Assembly: GCA_039720395.1 (NCBI GenBank)
Contig: CM077823.1
Coordinates: 5,818,909 to 5,882,908 of the forward strand
DNA from: Liquidambar formosana
Lineage: Eukaryota > Streptophyta > Magnoliopsida > Saxifragales > Altingiaceae
Length of the DNA stretch: 64,000 nucleotides
Direction: 5' to 3'
Part shown: in pieces, positions 46,525-58,322 of the stretch
Numbering within the stretch: position 1 is the stretch's first letter
Layout of the letters: the number at the start of each line of letters is the position of its first letter
Made by a program: the position numbers and the translations under genes
The notes under the pieces: generated by a model
Told to the model about the DNA's origin: nothing
Seen by the model: only the letters and a program-made list of their open reading frames with translations
Databases searched by the model: none

Positions 46525-47133
46525 AATTGCTCAACCTTATAACTTGCCATTAAAATGATCCCAAATACTATATTCTTATTAGACAAAAGCAACTAAAAAC
46601 TTAAAATGTAAATTAAAGTAAAATTTAATGCTATGCTCTTTCCATCTTTCAACTGCAAGTAATCTAATTTCTCATACTTCATCGTATTTTGCACAATTTG
46701 GTTGTGTTTGAAAAAACACCAAAAAACTTACCCCCCCTCCCCAAAAGACAAAAAAAAAAAAAAAAAAAAAGAAGATACCAAAAAAGCCATGTGGGATTAG
46801 AATTAAGACGAAGAAACAAGGATACTTTCTTTTTCTATGAGCAGAAGCAAATAATATAAAGGTAAAATGAATTAGCAACTTTCAAAAAGGCTACAAATTC
46901 ATTTCGTGTGAAAACAGTTTAGAATGGTTTTTCAAGTAGGCCAGTGAATGCTAATATTGTGACTATTGTTGATGACAAAAAATCACCAACACTCAAGATT
47001 CACGTGTCCTCGTGTCCTCACAAGGCTCAAGCAATCGGTGGGTGACTGGCGGGAACCCCTCCAATGCTTAAGTCAATGACCAAAAAATAAACATGGAATG
47101 GAGAACGTGAGTTGAACGTACCTTGTGTGGTAT

Positions 47134-50040
47134 CATTACAAAAAATACGATCTTTACCAACGGTTTAAAACCGTCGGTAATGTGTAAAAAACCATTGGCA
47201 AATGTTTCACCAACGGTTTTAACACCGTTGCAAAACCGTCAACGACACCTCGATCGCCTATTCTTACTTGGACTGACACAACAACCATCGGGAAATGGTG
47301 CATTTTCAACGATGGTTTAAAACCGTCGGGAGATGGTATGAATCAACAACGGTTTTAAAACTGTCGGCAATGCGTATACTTTTTATCGATAGTACCAAAC
47401 CGTTGGCAATTACAGATGGTTTTCAACCGTCGATAATGCTTATACTTTTTATCGATGGTACCAAACTATCGGCAATTATCGACAGTTTAAAACCGTTAGC
47501 AAATGATTAAAGACAGGTTTTCCGAATGGCCTAATTGGTTTAATAAAATGTTTTTACTGACGGTTTATAACCGTCGGCAAATGTTTAGTGACGCTTTTTC
47601 TTTTTTTTCCTCAGTGTATCAACATTGCCAGACACAAGGGGCATTCTTTTGCCATATATATAGGACACATACTTTTTATATGCATAGGGGGACCAACAAC
47701 ACAATGCAATATAAAAATCCACACAAAGTCACAATCATAATAAAATTCTCAATGGTTACAGAAATCACACAAGTAACATAAAATATGCTTATTAGATTTA
47801 GTAAGGAAAACTTCCTAATCAGCACTGCTTTACAAGTTTAAATGAAAAAGACTGATTTAGAAAATATTGTTGCTATTCAATGTGCTGTTATAGAGTCGTA
47901 GAGGTTCTGGAACCGTTAGGACACCCATATTCTTCAGTAAGGTTGTTCTTTTCGAACTGTTCTGTTTCATTTTCTCCTCTCCTTTGAAGGTTTCCTCCTT
48001 TCTAATCTTCTTGGCTCCCATCCTTGTGCCTTCTCTTATGACGATGCTTTTTATTTTCAATCTCTCCATTCTTCCTGCCTTTCTCTTTTTTCTTTTTTGT
48101 CCCGGTTTTTCTCTTTCTTCCTCTCTTTTTTTAGCCTTCTCCCCTTTTCGCTTGGAGCTTCAAATCACATGGGTGACCATCAATTTTAAAGGAGAATAAG
48201 GTAGAGAAGATCAACATCAAGTAATTTTGCAATTGATCAATAGAACTAAATTTTCAATCATATCACTGGCAGGAGTATGCAAGGGGATCCAGCACACGCC
48301 TAACATGACAATCCAGAAACAAAAATCCCAATCTTGGCTCAAGAGTTATTAATATATTTTTACAACCCTAGCAAACATAAATTGGTAATAACAGTTATAC
48401 ATCAGACTTAAAGAGTTGGACCTTGATAGTTGTATTATATGTCTTCTTTACAAATTACAATCTCAATTCGGTTTCTTTCATATCCATTCAAGAGGCAACC
48501 AAATCCTTTTAAACTCAAACAAATCCAATAGTGAAGTGTAAAATATTAAACTAAGCGTAAGGGTTATATTTTTTTTGATAAAGTCTTAGTAGAGAAGAAA
48601 CAGTGAAAAAAAGGAAAGGGGAGGAGGGAAAAATAGAAGGAATGAGCTTTTTTCATTGTTTGGTTAGGAAGGTAAAGTGGAGGGAAGGGAAAACAGTAGG
48701 TATGAGCTTTCCTTTCAGCCTACCAAAATCTTTCCTTCCAAAAGTGGGAGACAAAGTGGAAGAAAAAGGTGAGTGCTATTTACTTTGACAAAAATACCCT
48801 ATTCCTTCTCCTATGTTTTTCATGATTTTAAAAGTAAAGCTTACCTATTACATATATTACAATTACAAAACATGGAGCCTCAATAAATAGCAATGACAAA
48901 GAACCTTAATAGAACAACCTACGAATTAAATCTCACAGAACTTCAACCTATATGAGGAAGCCTAAGACATTATATTAAAGATAAGCAAGTTTGAATACCA
49001 GGATTCCTCGCTATGCACAAGTTGGATGCATCATTTTTAGTAATTAAATAACCACCTCTTTTCAAAGTAAAGAATTTTGACACATCTTTCTAAGTAATTA
49101 AAACAGAGACGCTATAGAAAGAAGGGGAAAAAAAATAGAGAAGCTAAAAAAAAGAGGGAAAAAAATTGATGATAGAGAAAATGGGAGAGAAGATATAGAA
49201 AGAGAGCATACCTGGATGAGAAAGTAGAGATGAAAGTGGGCTGAAATATGCCTATTGAGACACTATAGAAGACAATCGCACATCTCATCTAGCTAGCAAA
49301 GCCAACAAATACGCCACCAAACCCTAAAAATCGAACAACAAAAACAGTGAGATTTCTTTGTATCTACGTACGTGTTTCATAACAGAAATAGAAGAGAGAA
49401 AAAAAAAAACCCTTTAAAAATCAATTGTATTTGCATGTGTTTGTCGAAATAGATGTAGAAGAAATTGAACCAAACTAGGAGAGAAAATGAGTCAAAGAGC
49501 GAGGGAGAGAGAGAGGAATATGTACCAATGGAAGGATTGCTCTAGTGATTGGCTTCCTCAAGCGAGTAAGATGGCTTCCAGTGAGAAGCTGTCCAGTGAG
49601 AGGAATATGTAACGATGGCTAGCGGCGATGGCTGTAGTGAGAGATTAGTGTCCTAGGCATCGTTATGAGCTCTGACGCTGACGGGAAGAAGGTTGGAGGC
49701 TCTGACGTCATAGAACGTAGCCTAGGGTTTGGGCTTGAGTTTGGTTTTGGTGGGAAAGCATGGTTGTGTCGCGCAGACAGATGGTTTTTTTTGCTATGCC
49801 TTAAATATAAAGTAGGCTTTTATCCAAAAAAAACCCCATAATATATATGGGTATTTACCAGCTTACCCTCATATTTCCTAAAGATTTCGCGCGCAAATTG
49901 GCCCCCAATAAAATGCTGACAAAAGGCTTTTGACGGTTTTTTACTGTCCATAATACTAAACAATTCCCAAAGGAAAATTAAATCATTGGTAAAATTAGTC
50001 AGCAATTAAACTTTTTTTTTTTTTTTTTTTTTTTGTAGTA
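47134..50040. mobile_element. CACTA-like element inside the LTR
   Basis: Left terminus CATTACAAAAAATACG; inward-read right terminus TACTACAAAAAAAAAA. Flanked by the 3-bp duplication TAT (47131-47133 and 50041-50043), the size typical for CACTA elements. Subterminal repeats (T)TTAAAACCGTCGG and CCAACGGTTT recur in both orientations at 47155-47580, with weaker copies near 49930. Removing it rejoins the LTR, as the other LTR shows. 2.9 kb without recognisable transposase; GA-rich, leader-like stretches lie at 49080-49700. Confidence 0.85.
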
Positions 50041-50479
50041 TATGGAGCTCCCTATTTGTAGTGGGTGTCTTACTCCTAATCAGATTAGGAGGGTTAGAGT
50101 CCTAGTGGGACTTGATATTTGAGAAAGAGTTGAACCCAAATTAATAATATCAATCTCTTAATTTAGGAACAGATAAATGCATAATTAAAATACTGCTTTA
50201 TTTGGAGTCCATGTGTCATCTCTATAATGGGTGGTATTTTTCCCCCACATCAATAGCCCCCCACTCCCAAGGCTAAGCTCAATGGCTTAGGTAAAGGGAG
50301 TAATCTAATTGAGTTGGTCTTGTAATTAATGTGCCAATTGAACGAGTGCATGACTTATCTTTAGAGATGCCATGGAGTTTCTTTGGAGATGCTATGTTGC
50401 TTTTTCATGGGGATGATATCAAGTGCGACGTTGGCTGGCTCCTCACTGAGCTTAGTTCTTCACCAAGGCTTTGGACTAG

Positions 50480-50960
50480 ATGATACCAGGTCTGGAGCTT
50501 GGCTCTTCACTAAGGCCTCTTAACTTGGCTCTTCACCTAAGCTTTGTCCCAAACAACTCCAGGTCTAAGGCATAACTCTTCACCAAGTCGTTTTAGCTTG
50601 ACTCTTCACCTAAGCTTGTTTCAAACAACTTCACGTCTGAGGCTTGGCTCTTCACCAAGTCTTTTTAGCTTGGTTCTTCACCTAAGCTTTGTCCCAGACA
50701 CTCCAGGTTTGAGACTTAACTCTTCACCAAGTCTTTTTAACTTGGCTCTTCCTAGGCTTTGTCACAAACACTCCGGGTCTGAGGCTTGACTCTTCACCAA
50801 GTCTTTTTAGCTTAGCTCTTCACCTAAGCTTTGTCCTAGGCACTCCAAGTCTGTGGCTTAGTTCTTTACCAAGTCTTTTTAACTTGGTTCTTCACCTAAG
50901 CTTTGTCCTAAACAACTCCAGGTCTGAGGATTGGCTCTTTACCAAGGCTTTTGGAGATGC
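50480..50960. repeat. 72-bp minisatellite, about six copies
   Basis: GCTTTGTCCC-type landmarks at 50541, 50614, 50686, 50756, 50828 and 50900 give periods of 70-73 bp. The unit includes CTTCACCAAGTCTTTTTAGC and CTTGGCTCTTCACCTAAGCT with scattered substitutions and one 4-base loss. Confidence 0.9.
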
Positions 50961-52489
50961 TTCAACTCATGAGAGCATGGAGATGCCTCAACTTGAGAGG
51001 GCTTGGATATAATGCCTCAATTAATTGGTGAGGGCTTGGAGATCCAAATAGATGGATTGGCGACCATTGATGATTGAGACAAAAGAGGCGAAATAAGCCT
51101 TGAGTTGGAGATTTGTAGTCAGTTGGAGAGCTACAATTAATTATGTTGTTGAGCTGAATAGTTGTAGTTTCAATTGACAAAGCCATTGGGCATGCCAGCT
51201 TTGCTATTGTTGGGCTGTTTTAGCCTTTTAGTTGAGCTACATGGCCAATCTAGAGAATTGGTCCATGGAAGAGTTGAACAAGCCTTGCAAGATAATGGAC
51301 AGGTAGGCGAAGTTTCTACCTAGCTATTAAGTAGACCAGTGGTCAAAGCTATTGATTATTTCCCATTAGCATATAAGAGTGAAAATTATAAGGGAGCTTA
51401 ACCAATGTTGGCATAATAACCAATGGTATGTAAAATATTTGATAGTTGCATGTAGTATAGAATAATTCCTATCAATGATCATAACGATGTTCATAAGATA
51501 GTTGTCATATGAGTTATGTTTAAGAAACAATATATAAGTGATGTGATTGACTTTGGAGGTCAGGGTCCTTTTGTGTGTATCATGGAATTGAAATAAGATG
51601 ATCCATATCAATACATTCCCTGCCGCATAGGAGGGGAATTTGGTAGCTTGCTGTATACAAAGTACGGCGACTACAAAATAGCAAACCCAAATTTGGGCAA
51701 AAACGCCTTTAATTTGATTGTGCTATGTCAAGCATTCTTGCAGTTAAGCCGTATGTATTAAGATGAAATATGCCAAGATAGCAATATAACAATTCATGAT
51801 AAGATATCATGCTATAAAAGAGAAGTAATATCACCCATGAAAAATGGGTATTGAAAGCACCATTGAACATATATGTATATATATTCTTGTGTGGTGAAAT
51901 TAGGACATTGAGTCTGAAGGGAAATGCGTAGTTCATCAAAAACGTAAATAGTGATGAGCAATTCTTAATCATAATTTGCAAGCAGAATGCGTTAGGATAG
52001 CAAGTATCATAATTCTTAGGTTAGCCTCATGCGTTTATACAAGGTTTTAATTTATAAAATAAATTAAATAGGGATAGAGAGAATGCGCCCAAATTAAATG
52101 TTGGAGCAAATGGGTATGGCGCTACTAACCTGTGGTGCGAGATTCATTGTACATAGAAAAAGTCTCTAAGGTAAATGCACAGATTTGCAATGTCTATACT
52201 TTATGCGAAATGGGGCTGCTAATGTAGCCTCCTAATGAGGTGACATCCCTGTGATGGCACTTTACATAGTGACATCGTGTGATATGCAACAAGTAGTATA
52301 TAAAAATGGGGCCTAGGAAATATGTATAATAGCCATTTGCGTCGATTGTCCTGGCTGGTTGGGTAAATTTGGGAACCAGCGCACCAAAAAAAAGGAGACG
52401 CAATGAAAGCACATAGAAGATGCAGAAGAAAAAAGCAGTAGTTGTTCTTTCCTGTGTTAGGGTTTTATGTTTTTTATAATGTGTTTTCT

Positions 52490-52748
52490 ATTTGTATTTA
52501 TATGTTAACATTGTTAGGGTTTTACGAATTATAGTTTCCGTTTCCTTAGAATTCCTATTTGGGTTTGGTTTTATTTAATTATTATACGAATTATAGTTTC
52601 CTTAGAATTCTTATTAAGGTATGTGTTTTATATTACTATATTTCTTATATATATACAGAAGGGTAGTTGTGTATTTAAAAATTAAAATAAGGGTATATTA
52701 GTCAATCAAAAGTTTTTCTCACATTCATCTTTTTATAGGTAGTATAGA
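52490..52748 (-). mobile_element. Helitron-like 5' fragment, copy of 35179
   Basis: Read on the minus strand from 52748 it begins A|TCTATACTACCTATAAAAAG and continues like 35179-35345 and 35860-35930. Both copies share the same outer boundary, which marks a real element end. Opposite orientation. It lies inside the LTR element at 46970-54601. Confidence 0.6.
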
Positions 52749-54601
52749 TTAATTTTTGGTGGGCCTCTATATGTGAGCCTAGGCTGCCCAGTATAAACAA
52801 TTGCATTATGTATGTGGAGCTTGAGAGGATAAAAAATTAATAAATATGTTTTGAGGAAAATAAATATGCGAGTTTGTGCATGGAGCCTTACGTAACTCAT
52901 ACTGTCTTCTATATAATTTATAAAAATAATTTAAACAACAATGGAAAGAGTGCACCCGGATGAAATGTTAGGCGCATGGCGTATTGGCAATTAAGCACCC
53001 AAGATGTCGAAACGACAAGTTGAATCCTGAGCTGAGGAGGCGGGTTCAAGGTGGCTTCAGATGGCTCTGGGCCTTCCACTATGCATGAAATGACAAAACC
53101 AAAATTGCGCATCAATGGACAATGTAACACATATCTCCTTTGAAGCAATAAGGCAAGCCCACTAATATATGGAGCGTGCCTCTACAAGGGATGTATCGAC
53201 TTCTGAATGCTCAGGCCAAGTAAGCATATTTGATTTATGGGGTGGAATGTGAGAGTCCATGAGGGCCTTAAAATTATTAAAATTATTTCATTATGGTTTA
53301 CAACCGGTCCAAGCTCAAGAGAGCCTTAAAATTACTAGCCCACTGGAAATTTCTGGCAACCAGTAGTCTCCACACTCTACTCTCTAGAATTGAAAGTCAA
53401 TTCAAATTAAAAAAAAAAAAAAAAAGCTTGCAAGTAAATTATGAAAATAAAAGTTTGGACATAGCCCTTTGAACATGGGAATGCAGAGTCTAATATTTCA
53501 TGAAGACATTTCATGGTGCTTTCCCATTGGATGCAAAAATAAAATTTAAAATGCATATGGAAGAGGGTAAGTGGCAGCCCTTATACAGTCATCCTCACTT
53601 TTCCATTTTTTATGACTTTTTGGCAGAGTGGTTGTGTTGAGCATTTCACCGAGCAAGTGGTATGCTACTTAAATATTGGAGAATGAATAAAGTCCAACGA
53701 GCCTGAAATAGCCAAAGGAAATTTACAAATTGTGAGAATACTTCCCTCGATCTTCTGTGGTGAGCAGCCATTGTGGTGCCCGATTGAACACTAGAGAGGT
53801 ATCCCTCAGTGTGGTGATGCATTCGCTTTGCGGGTCCCTAGGAGCAACGATTCTCATGATGCCGCCCTTTTGAGATGAGGCCACGTCGCATTCTGTGGTG
53901 AGACCATGTTTGCACAACAGTTATGTACATATATGGTGACTCTTTGAACGCCATGCCTTGTATGCCGTGGTGGCAAGTCGACTGCTGGGTCATCTGCTGA
54001 CATAGATTATGTGCGAGCGAGAGCAAGACTCTTGGGCAAATTTGCTGCTAGGGGGGACGATGAGTAGATCTGTGACTTTTTTTTTCTATGATGACATGGT
54101 TCTCATAGTAGACAACACCACAAGAGGTGACATATGGGCACCATCGCGGAAGCATCCACCATGGTGGTCTATTTGAAAGAAGGGAAAAAGCTTTTTGATC
54201 TTTTCTCACAGATGGCACCAAACTATTGGTGACAAAAATCGCTAACAATCAAAATTCATGTGTTCTCACGTCCTCATACTTGCAAAACAAGGCGAGATTA
54301 GTGGGTGACCAGTGGGAGCCCTCCGATGCTTAAATCAATGATTAGAAAATAAGCATGAAATGAAAAACATGAGTTGAAATTACCTTCTGTGGTACAGAGC
54401 TTCCTATTTGTGGAAAGTGTATTCCTCTAATCAGATTAGGTGGGTAGAGTCCTAGTCAGAGTTGATATTCGAGATAGAGTTAAATTCAAATTAATAATAT
54501 CGATCCCTTAATTTAGGAATAGATAAGTGTATAATTAAAATACTGTTTTATTTGGAGTCCATATGTCATCTCTATAATGGGTGGTATTTTTCCCCACATC
54601 A

Positions 54602-54938
54602 ACTGCATTCCACACATATTAATTCCATCATTCCTTGGCACCTTGAATTTAAAAGGAGCTAGAGTATAGTGTGCCACAAAAGATTTTATCTTTCCAACTG
54701 TGGCAGATTCAATTCAAACTAATTAATCCAAGTACTTCAAATTGATCAAATTAAAACCTATCTGGGTTCGAATTAGGACCAATATATGCTCAAATGGTTC
54801 AAGTCCTCTACAGGGGATTTGTGTGAATGGTTCATACGGCTCTCAAAGAATAAATCCATCGACCTCCATCCCGTGGTACAGTTGGGTGGAATTTAATTGA
54901 TGAACTAAAATGCCTTAAGCGCCATCTATATAAGAACC
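54602..54938. other. End of duplicated segment copy B and spacer
   Basis: 54602-54781 continues copy B. 54782-54938 shows nothing further. 54931-54938 is the target duplication of the next element. Confidence 0.6.
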
Positions 54939-55145
54939 CAGTGGCGGATCTAGGAATTTATGCCAGGGGGGGCGACTTTCTTTGGACGTAACTATGCTTT
55001 TTTTTTTCCCCCTCTTTTTAACTCTATAAATTAAATAATCATTTGAAGTAGCCTTCTATATACAATAAAATTAATAAGAACGAAGAAAATTTTTTGAACT
55101 TAATAATTAATACAAAAACTTAAATATTCATTGACAATTTCTTTT

Positions 55146-55330
55146 TCTTTTTTTATAAAGTAATGTATGTATTAAACCAAAAAGGGGTATAACCCAAGGA
55201 CATGAGACATATACAAACACTAACCAAGAGCCTTAGCTAAAACTTTAGGAACTCCACGCACAAAAGAAATAAAAGAACACCTACTAGTACTAGTATACGT
55301 GACAACAAAATCACAAAAAAAGAGTCTTTA
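55146..55330 (-). mobile_element. LINE 3'-end-like fragment within the hAT element
   Basis: ATGTATGTATTAAACCAAAA then AGGGGTATAACCCAAGGACA resembles an inverted LINE 3' end with a T-rich start. Weak evidence, similar in style to 15706-15825. Confidence 0.2.
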
Positions 55331-55370
55331 CAAAAGATGACTTGAGGTCAAAATCAAAATTTCCATCCCA

Positions 55371-55925
55371 TCAAAAGTTCTTACGTTCATACTTTATAAT
55401 TGTTCCCGACGAGTCTTCATGTTTTGAAAGCGTTGAATGATAATCAAAAATATCTTTTTCAATATATACAACCAAACTATTATTCATCCATTCATTTCCC
55501 ATTCGATTACACAATTGACTATTCACAATCTTCATAGCAGAAAACACCTTCTCCACTGTAACAGTCCCAACGGGTAGAATCAATGCCAATGTCACAAGGA
55601 AATACACTAAAGGATATATTATGTCTTTCTTAGTTTGAACCATTTTTTGAGCTAGATCACCAATCCCTTTTAATCCTGAAAATTCACTGCTAGAATGCAT
55701 ATCAATAATATAAGTCCCAAGTTAATTCTCAAGTGCTACTAACTGCGCTGTAGAAAATTCTTTTGAATAAAGTTGGGCAAGGCGAATTAATTTTTGGTTG
55801 TCAAAAGTAGATAGTATTTTAGAGTGGGGAAAAAAAGAAAAGAGAGAGGAGTAGGGGGGTCCAATTATAAAATTAGAGGAGTCAAAAAAATATTTCAGAG
55901 GGGTCAGATTTAAAAATATAGACAT
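55371..55925 (-). pseudogene. hAT transposase C-terminus (ZMYM1-like), dimerisation domain
   Basis: Minus-strand reading gives FDNQKLIRLAQLYSKEFSTA, then a TAA stop after ALEN (about 55722-55724), then SSSEFSGLKGIGDLAQKMVQ and the hAT dimerisation core YPLVYFLVTLALILPVGTVT followed by VEKVFSAMKIVNSQLCNRMG. This is the PF05699-type C-terminus of plant TTF/zinc-finger MYM-like hAT transposases, in which the VEKVFSAM helix mediates dimer formation. Everything N-terminal, including the RNase H-like catalytic core, is missing, so it is inactive. Confidence 0.88.
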
Positions 55926-56097
55926 ATATGTATAGTAAAAAAAAAAATTTCAATAGATGAGGGGGGTCACCTGCCCCCCCTGGCACCCCCCTCCTCTGCC
56001 CTTGTAAGAACCTACGCTAAGGTCTTCATGGCTGCCTGCACCCACTGATAATGAATCTAAGTATGAAAGGAAGAGGAGGGGGGGGGGGGACATCATT

Positions 56098-57181
56098 AAA
56101 GGCCCATTTGGTGCTGCTGTATCCTTTAGAAAAGTACTTTATTGAAAAGATATATGTAGAGAAGAGATTGTTGTAAAGAGGTTTGACAGTATTTGGTTGC
56201 TACTTAAAAGAGCTTCTAATGTAAAATGTGTTTTTTATCTGTTTGGTGATCATATTTGTTTCACTTGTTAACTTTGAATTTGACTATAATACCTTTTTTT
56301 AAAAGTGTTTATCTCTCTGTTTGGTATCATACAACTAAATAACTTTTTATCTATTAGGTTTTTTTATTTTTATTTTTTTGTTTTTTGTTTCTTTCTAAAT
56401 TTTATATGTACATATACCACTTAGTTTTCTTTCAAATATGTATGCCATTTTGTATATATATGTAGGATGACAGTCAAGTAAGAACATGTTGATGTTTGTA
56501 CCTCGTGTATTGGTAGGTTACAAGGTATATTGGACGCGTTAATACACGGGATACAACTCACAATGCATGATACTCACATGACTTATATCAACATGTCCCC
56601 ACCTGACCAAAACTATATATATATTTCCATGGAACTCTTTTGGACTATGTCGTGTATGTATATTAGAGTGTAAATGACGAGTCCAAAAAATTCTAGTCCT
56701 GCCCTTATATGTGGGCATCTTCATTTGTGTGATACCCGCATGTGTGAGCAAAAAAAAATTTTAAAAAAAAGCCCTTAGATTTTGTTCCTCCATCCTTTAA
56801 ACTGTTTACATGAATATCTAGTAATATAACTATATACATGGTTCGTAGAACCCAAAGAATGTGTCAGATGAAGTTGGAGACCAATAAATTAATGATCCTC
56901 TGTTTTGAGGCTTCTTTTTTAGCAAATAGCAATATCAGTTCATAGGTTTGATTGTCCTCTTAAAATATAAATACGGGCAATAGGGTCCATCCCAAAATAT
57001 TCATTAAACGTGAAAACCTCTTCCCGTGTAGAGGTTTTATCCTCTTCTCTGAAAAGCTGTCCCTACCTAGCTTATAGAGCTTTTATGCTCTTTTCCTCTT
57101 TCCACTAACGCACGTCCAATTGCATACCAAACGGTTGTAAAAGCACTTTAATGCTAACACACCGCATCGCCAAACGGGCCC
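56098..57181. mobile_element. hAT-like element, non-coding
   Basis: Left AAAGGCCCATTTGGTGCTGC; inward-read right end TAGGGCCCGTTTGGCGATGC. Ends then share AAAGTACTTT / AAAGTGCTTTTACAAC-type blocks. About 1.08 kb. The middle (56480-56610) forms an imperfect hairpin around ACATGTTGAT / ATCAACATGT. No transposase. Confidence 0.65.
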
Positions 57182-57274
57182 TAATTCCTCACATTCTTTC
57201 TTGACCAATAGAGCAATAATGGCATCGACTATTGCACAAATAGAACAAATCACCTATTGTGGTATGTGGAATCT

Positions 57275-57585
57275 GATGATGTTAGTTAGCAGGATTGGCC
57301 CGAAGGTTTGGGGGTAGAGCCTCCTAAGGGGGTTCAGGGGCCGAGGGATTTTATGTTAACCCTAATTATTATGAGGGTCATATATAGGGGGGCTGGCCAT
57401 AAGAAGGCTTGTATCTTGTATTCTCCTTTTCTGCCTCAGAGTATAGTGAAATTGTATGTGCCGTGGACGTACCTCAACTAAAGAGAACCACGTAAATTTC
57501 TATATTCTTGCTTCTTTAATTTTTTTCTTCTTTCATGTTAATCCCTATGTGTGTGGTAGAAAAAGGCTAAATTCTCCCAACATCA
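57275..57585 (+). mobile_element. Possible solo LTR
   Basis: TGATGTTAGTTAGCAGGATT ... CTCCCAACATCA has TG/CA ends. It includes a region, GCCTCAGAGTATAGTGAAAT followed by a GTACCTCAACTAAAGAGAACCACG-like stretch, that resembles the U5/R part of plant LTRs. No target duplication seen. Confidence 0.35.
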
Positions 57586-58322
57586 CCCAAGAATAAATCG
57601 ATCAGAAAGCACGCATACAAAATACAACAGTAGAACCAAAGCTATATCTCCTAACAAGGGCCACCAAATTTATAGAGCTTCGAAACCGTGAAGTTCACCA
57701 TATTTTCTAGTAGGAAAACAAGTACCAAATGGAGAATCTACAACAGAAAAATAACATGATGCAGGCATATATTGAGAAGATGAAGTATTAAACAATGTGC
57801 TTAAAGGAAGTGCTACGTGACAGTGCTTATGGTGCAAACCAGTTTCTAAAGAAAACCAGTTTAGCAACTCTTGCTCTAATATGGAGCTAGTCTACCTGAA
57901 AGGTACAGTTATGAGTCTTTAATTTACGTTTTTAGTCATTAATGAGTTTAAATTATGACACCATCAAGCTAAGACATGGAGCATGGTTCCAATGTTCGTG
58001 GCCGTGGCGGCTCTCCCTCAAAATCATACATTTTGGTAATTAAATTGGGCTGCCATTTATTAGGCCTTTCTAAACGGTTCAAAAGTTTTGGCAACTGTAT
58101 CAACCCTCCTGCAATCGAACCTCTGCAACTTCAAAAAATTTTGTTACTGTAATTACATTTTTTTTTCCTGGTAATCAGTAAAAAAACCAATTAAAACATG
58201 CCAAATGGCCCAATTGTGATTAATTAGCTAAAGGTATGTGTGGTTTAAATTGGTCAAAAAGAAAGTGGGGAATTGCTATTTTTATTTAAATCACTTGGAT
58301 TTCATGTGATTTTAGTAGTAAC
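57586..58322. other. Spacer, no gene recognised
   Basis: A short minus-strand frame at 57867-57670 stays open but matches nothing I know. The 5 bp before the next LTR are GTAAC (58318-58322). Confidence 0.4.

Larger units (their letters stand above)
46970..54601 (-). mobile_element. Old non-coding LTR retrotransposon (LARD-like)
   Basis: Two LTRs of about 375 bp: right copy 54227-54601, left copy 46970-50252 interrupted by a CACTA element. On the minus strand, TTTGGTGCCATCTGTGAGAA follows the 5' (right) LTR; this resembles the TTGGCGCC-type primer region of plant Gypsy elements. A purine tract GGGAGTGGGGGG precedes the 3' (left) LTR. The 3.97-kb interior has no gag, protease, integrase or reverse transcriptase. 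It holds a 72-bp minisatellite (50480-50960) and a Helitron-like fragment (52490-52748). A possible gag start follows 54180 but does not stay open. The LTRs are clearly diverged, so it is old. No target duplication remains. Confidence 0.75.
44925..54781. repeat. Duplicated segment, copy B, split by nested insertions
   Basis: Pieces 44925-45005, 46525-46969 and 54602-54781 together match copy A (41935-42592). The two gaps are a 1.5-kb LTR-like insert and a 7.6-kb LTR retrotransposon. Copy A shows roughly what the uninterrupted sequence looked like. Confidence 0.8.
54939..56004 (-). mobile_element. hAT element with transposase remnant
   Basis: Exact 8-bp target duplication TAAGAACC at 54931-54938 and 56005-56012. 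Ends CAGTGGCGGATCTAGG and, inward-read, CAAGGGCAGAGGAGGG. A G-rich GCCAGGGGGGG block follows each end. It carries the end of a hAT transposase on the minus strand. 1066 bp. Same family as 60330-60849. Confidence 0.93.

Noticed and set aside
47857..48230. Basic protein on the minus strand (GAKKIRKEETFKGEEKMKQN)
   Set aside because: Lys/Glu-rich and partly low-complexity; lies within a CACTA element; no recognised family.
50544..50789. Repetitive + frame with Pro/Ser/Leu repeats
   Set aside because: It is the translation of the 72-bp minisatellite.
53723..54248. Gag-like frames after the 5' LTR of the old LTR element
   Set aside because: Several overlapping short frames on the minus strand, none long or with a zinc knuckle; at most a decayed remnant.
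57670..57867. Short minus-strand frame (MLNWFSLETGLHHKHCHVAL)
   Set aside because: 65 codons only, no family recognised, no neighbouring exon.
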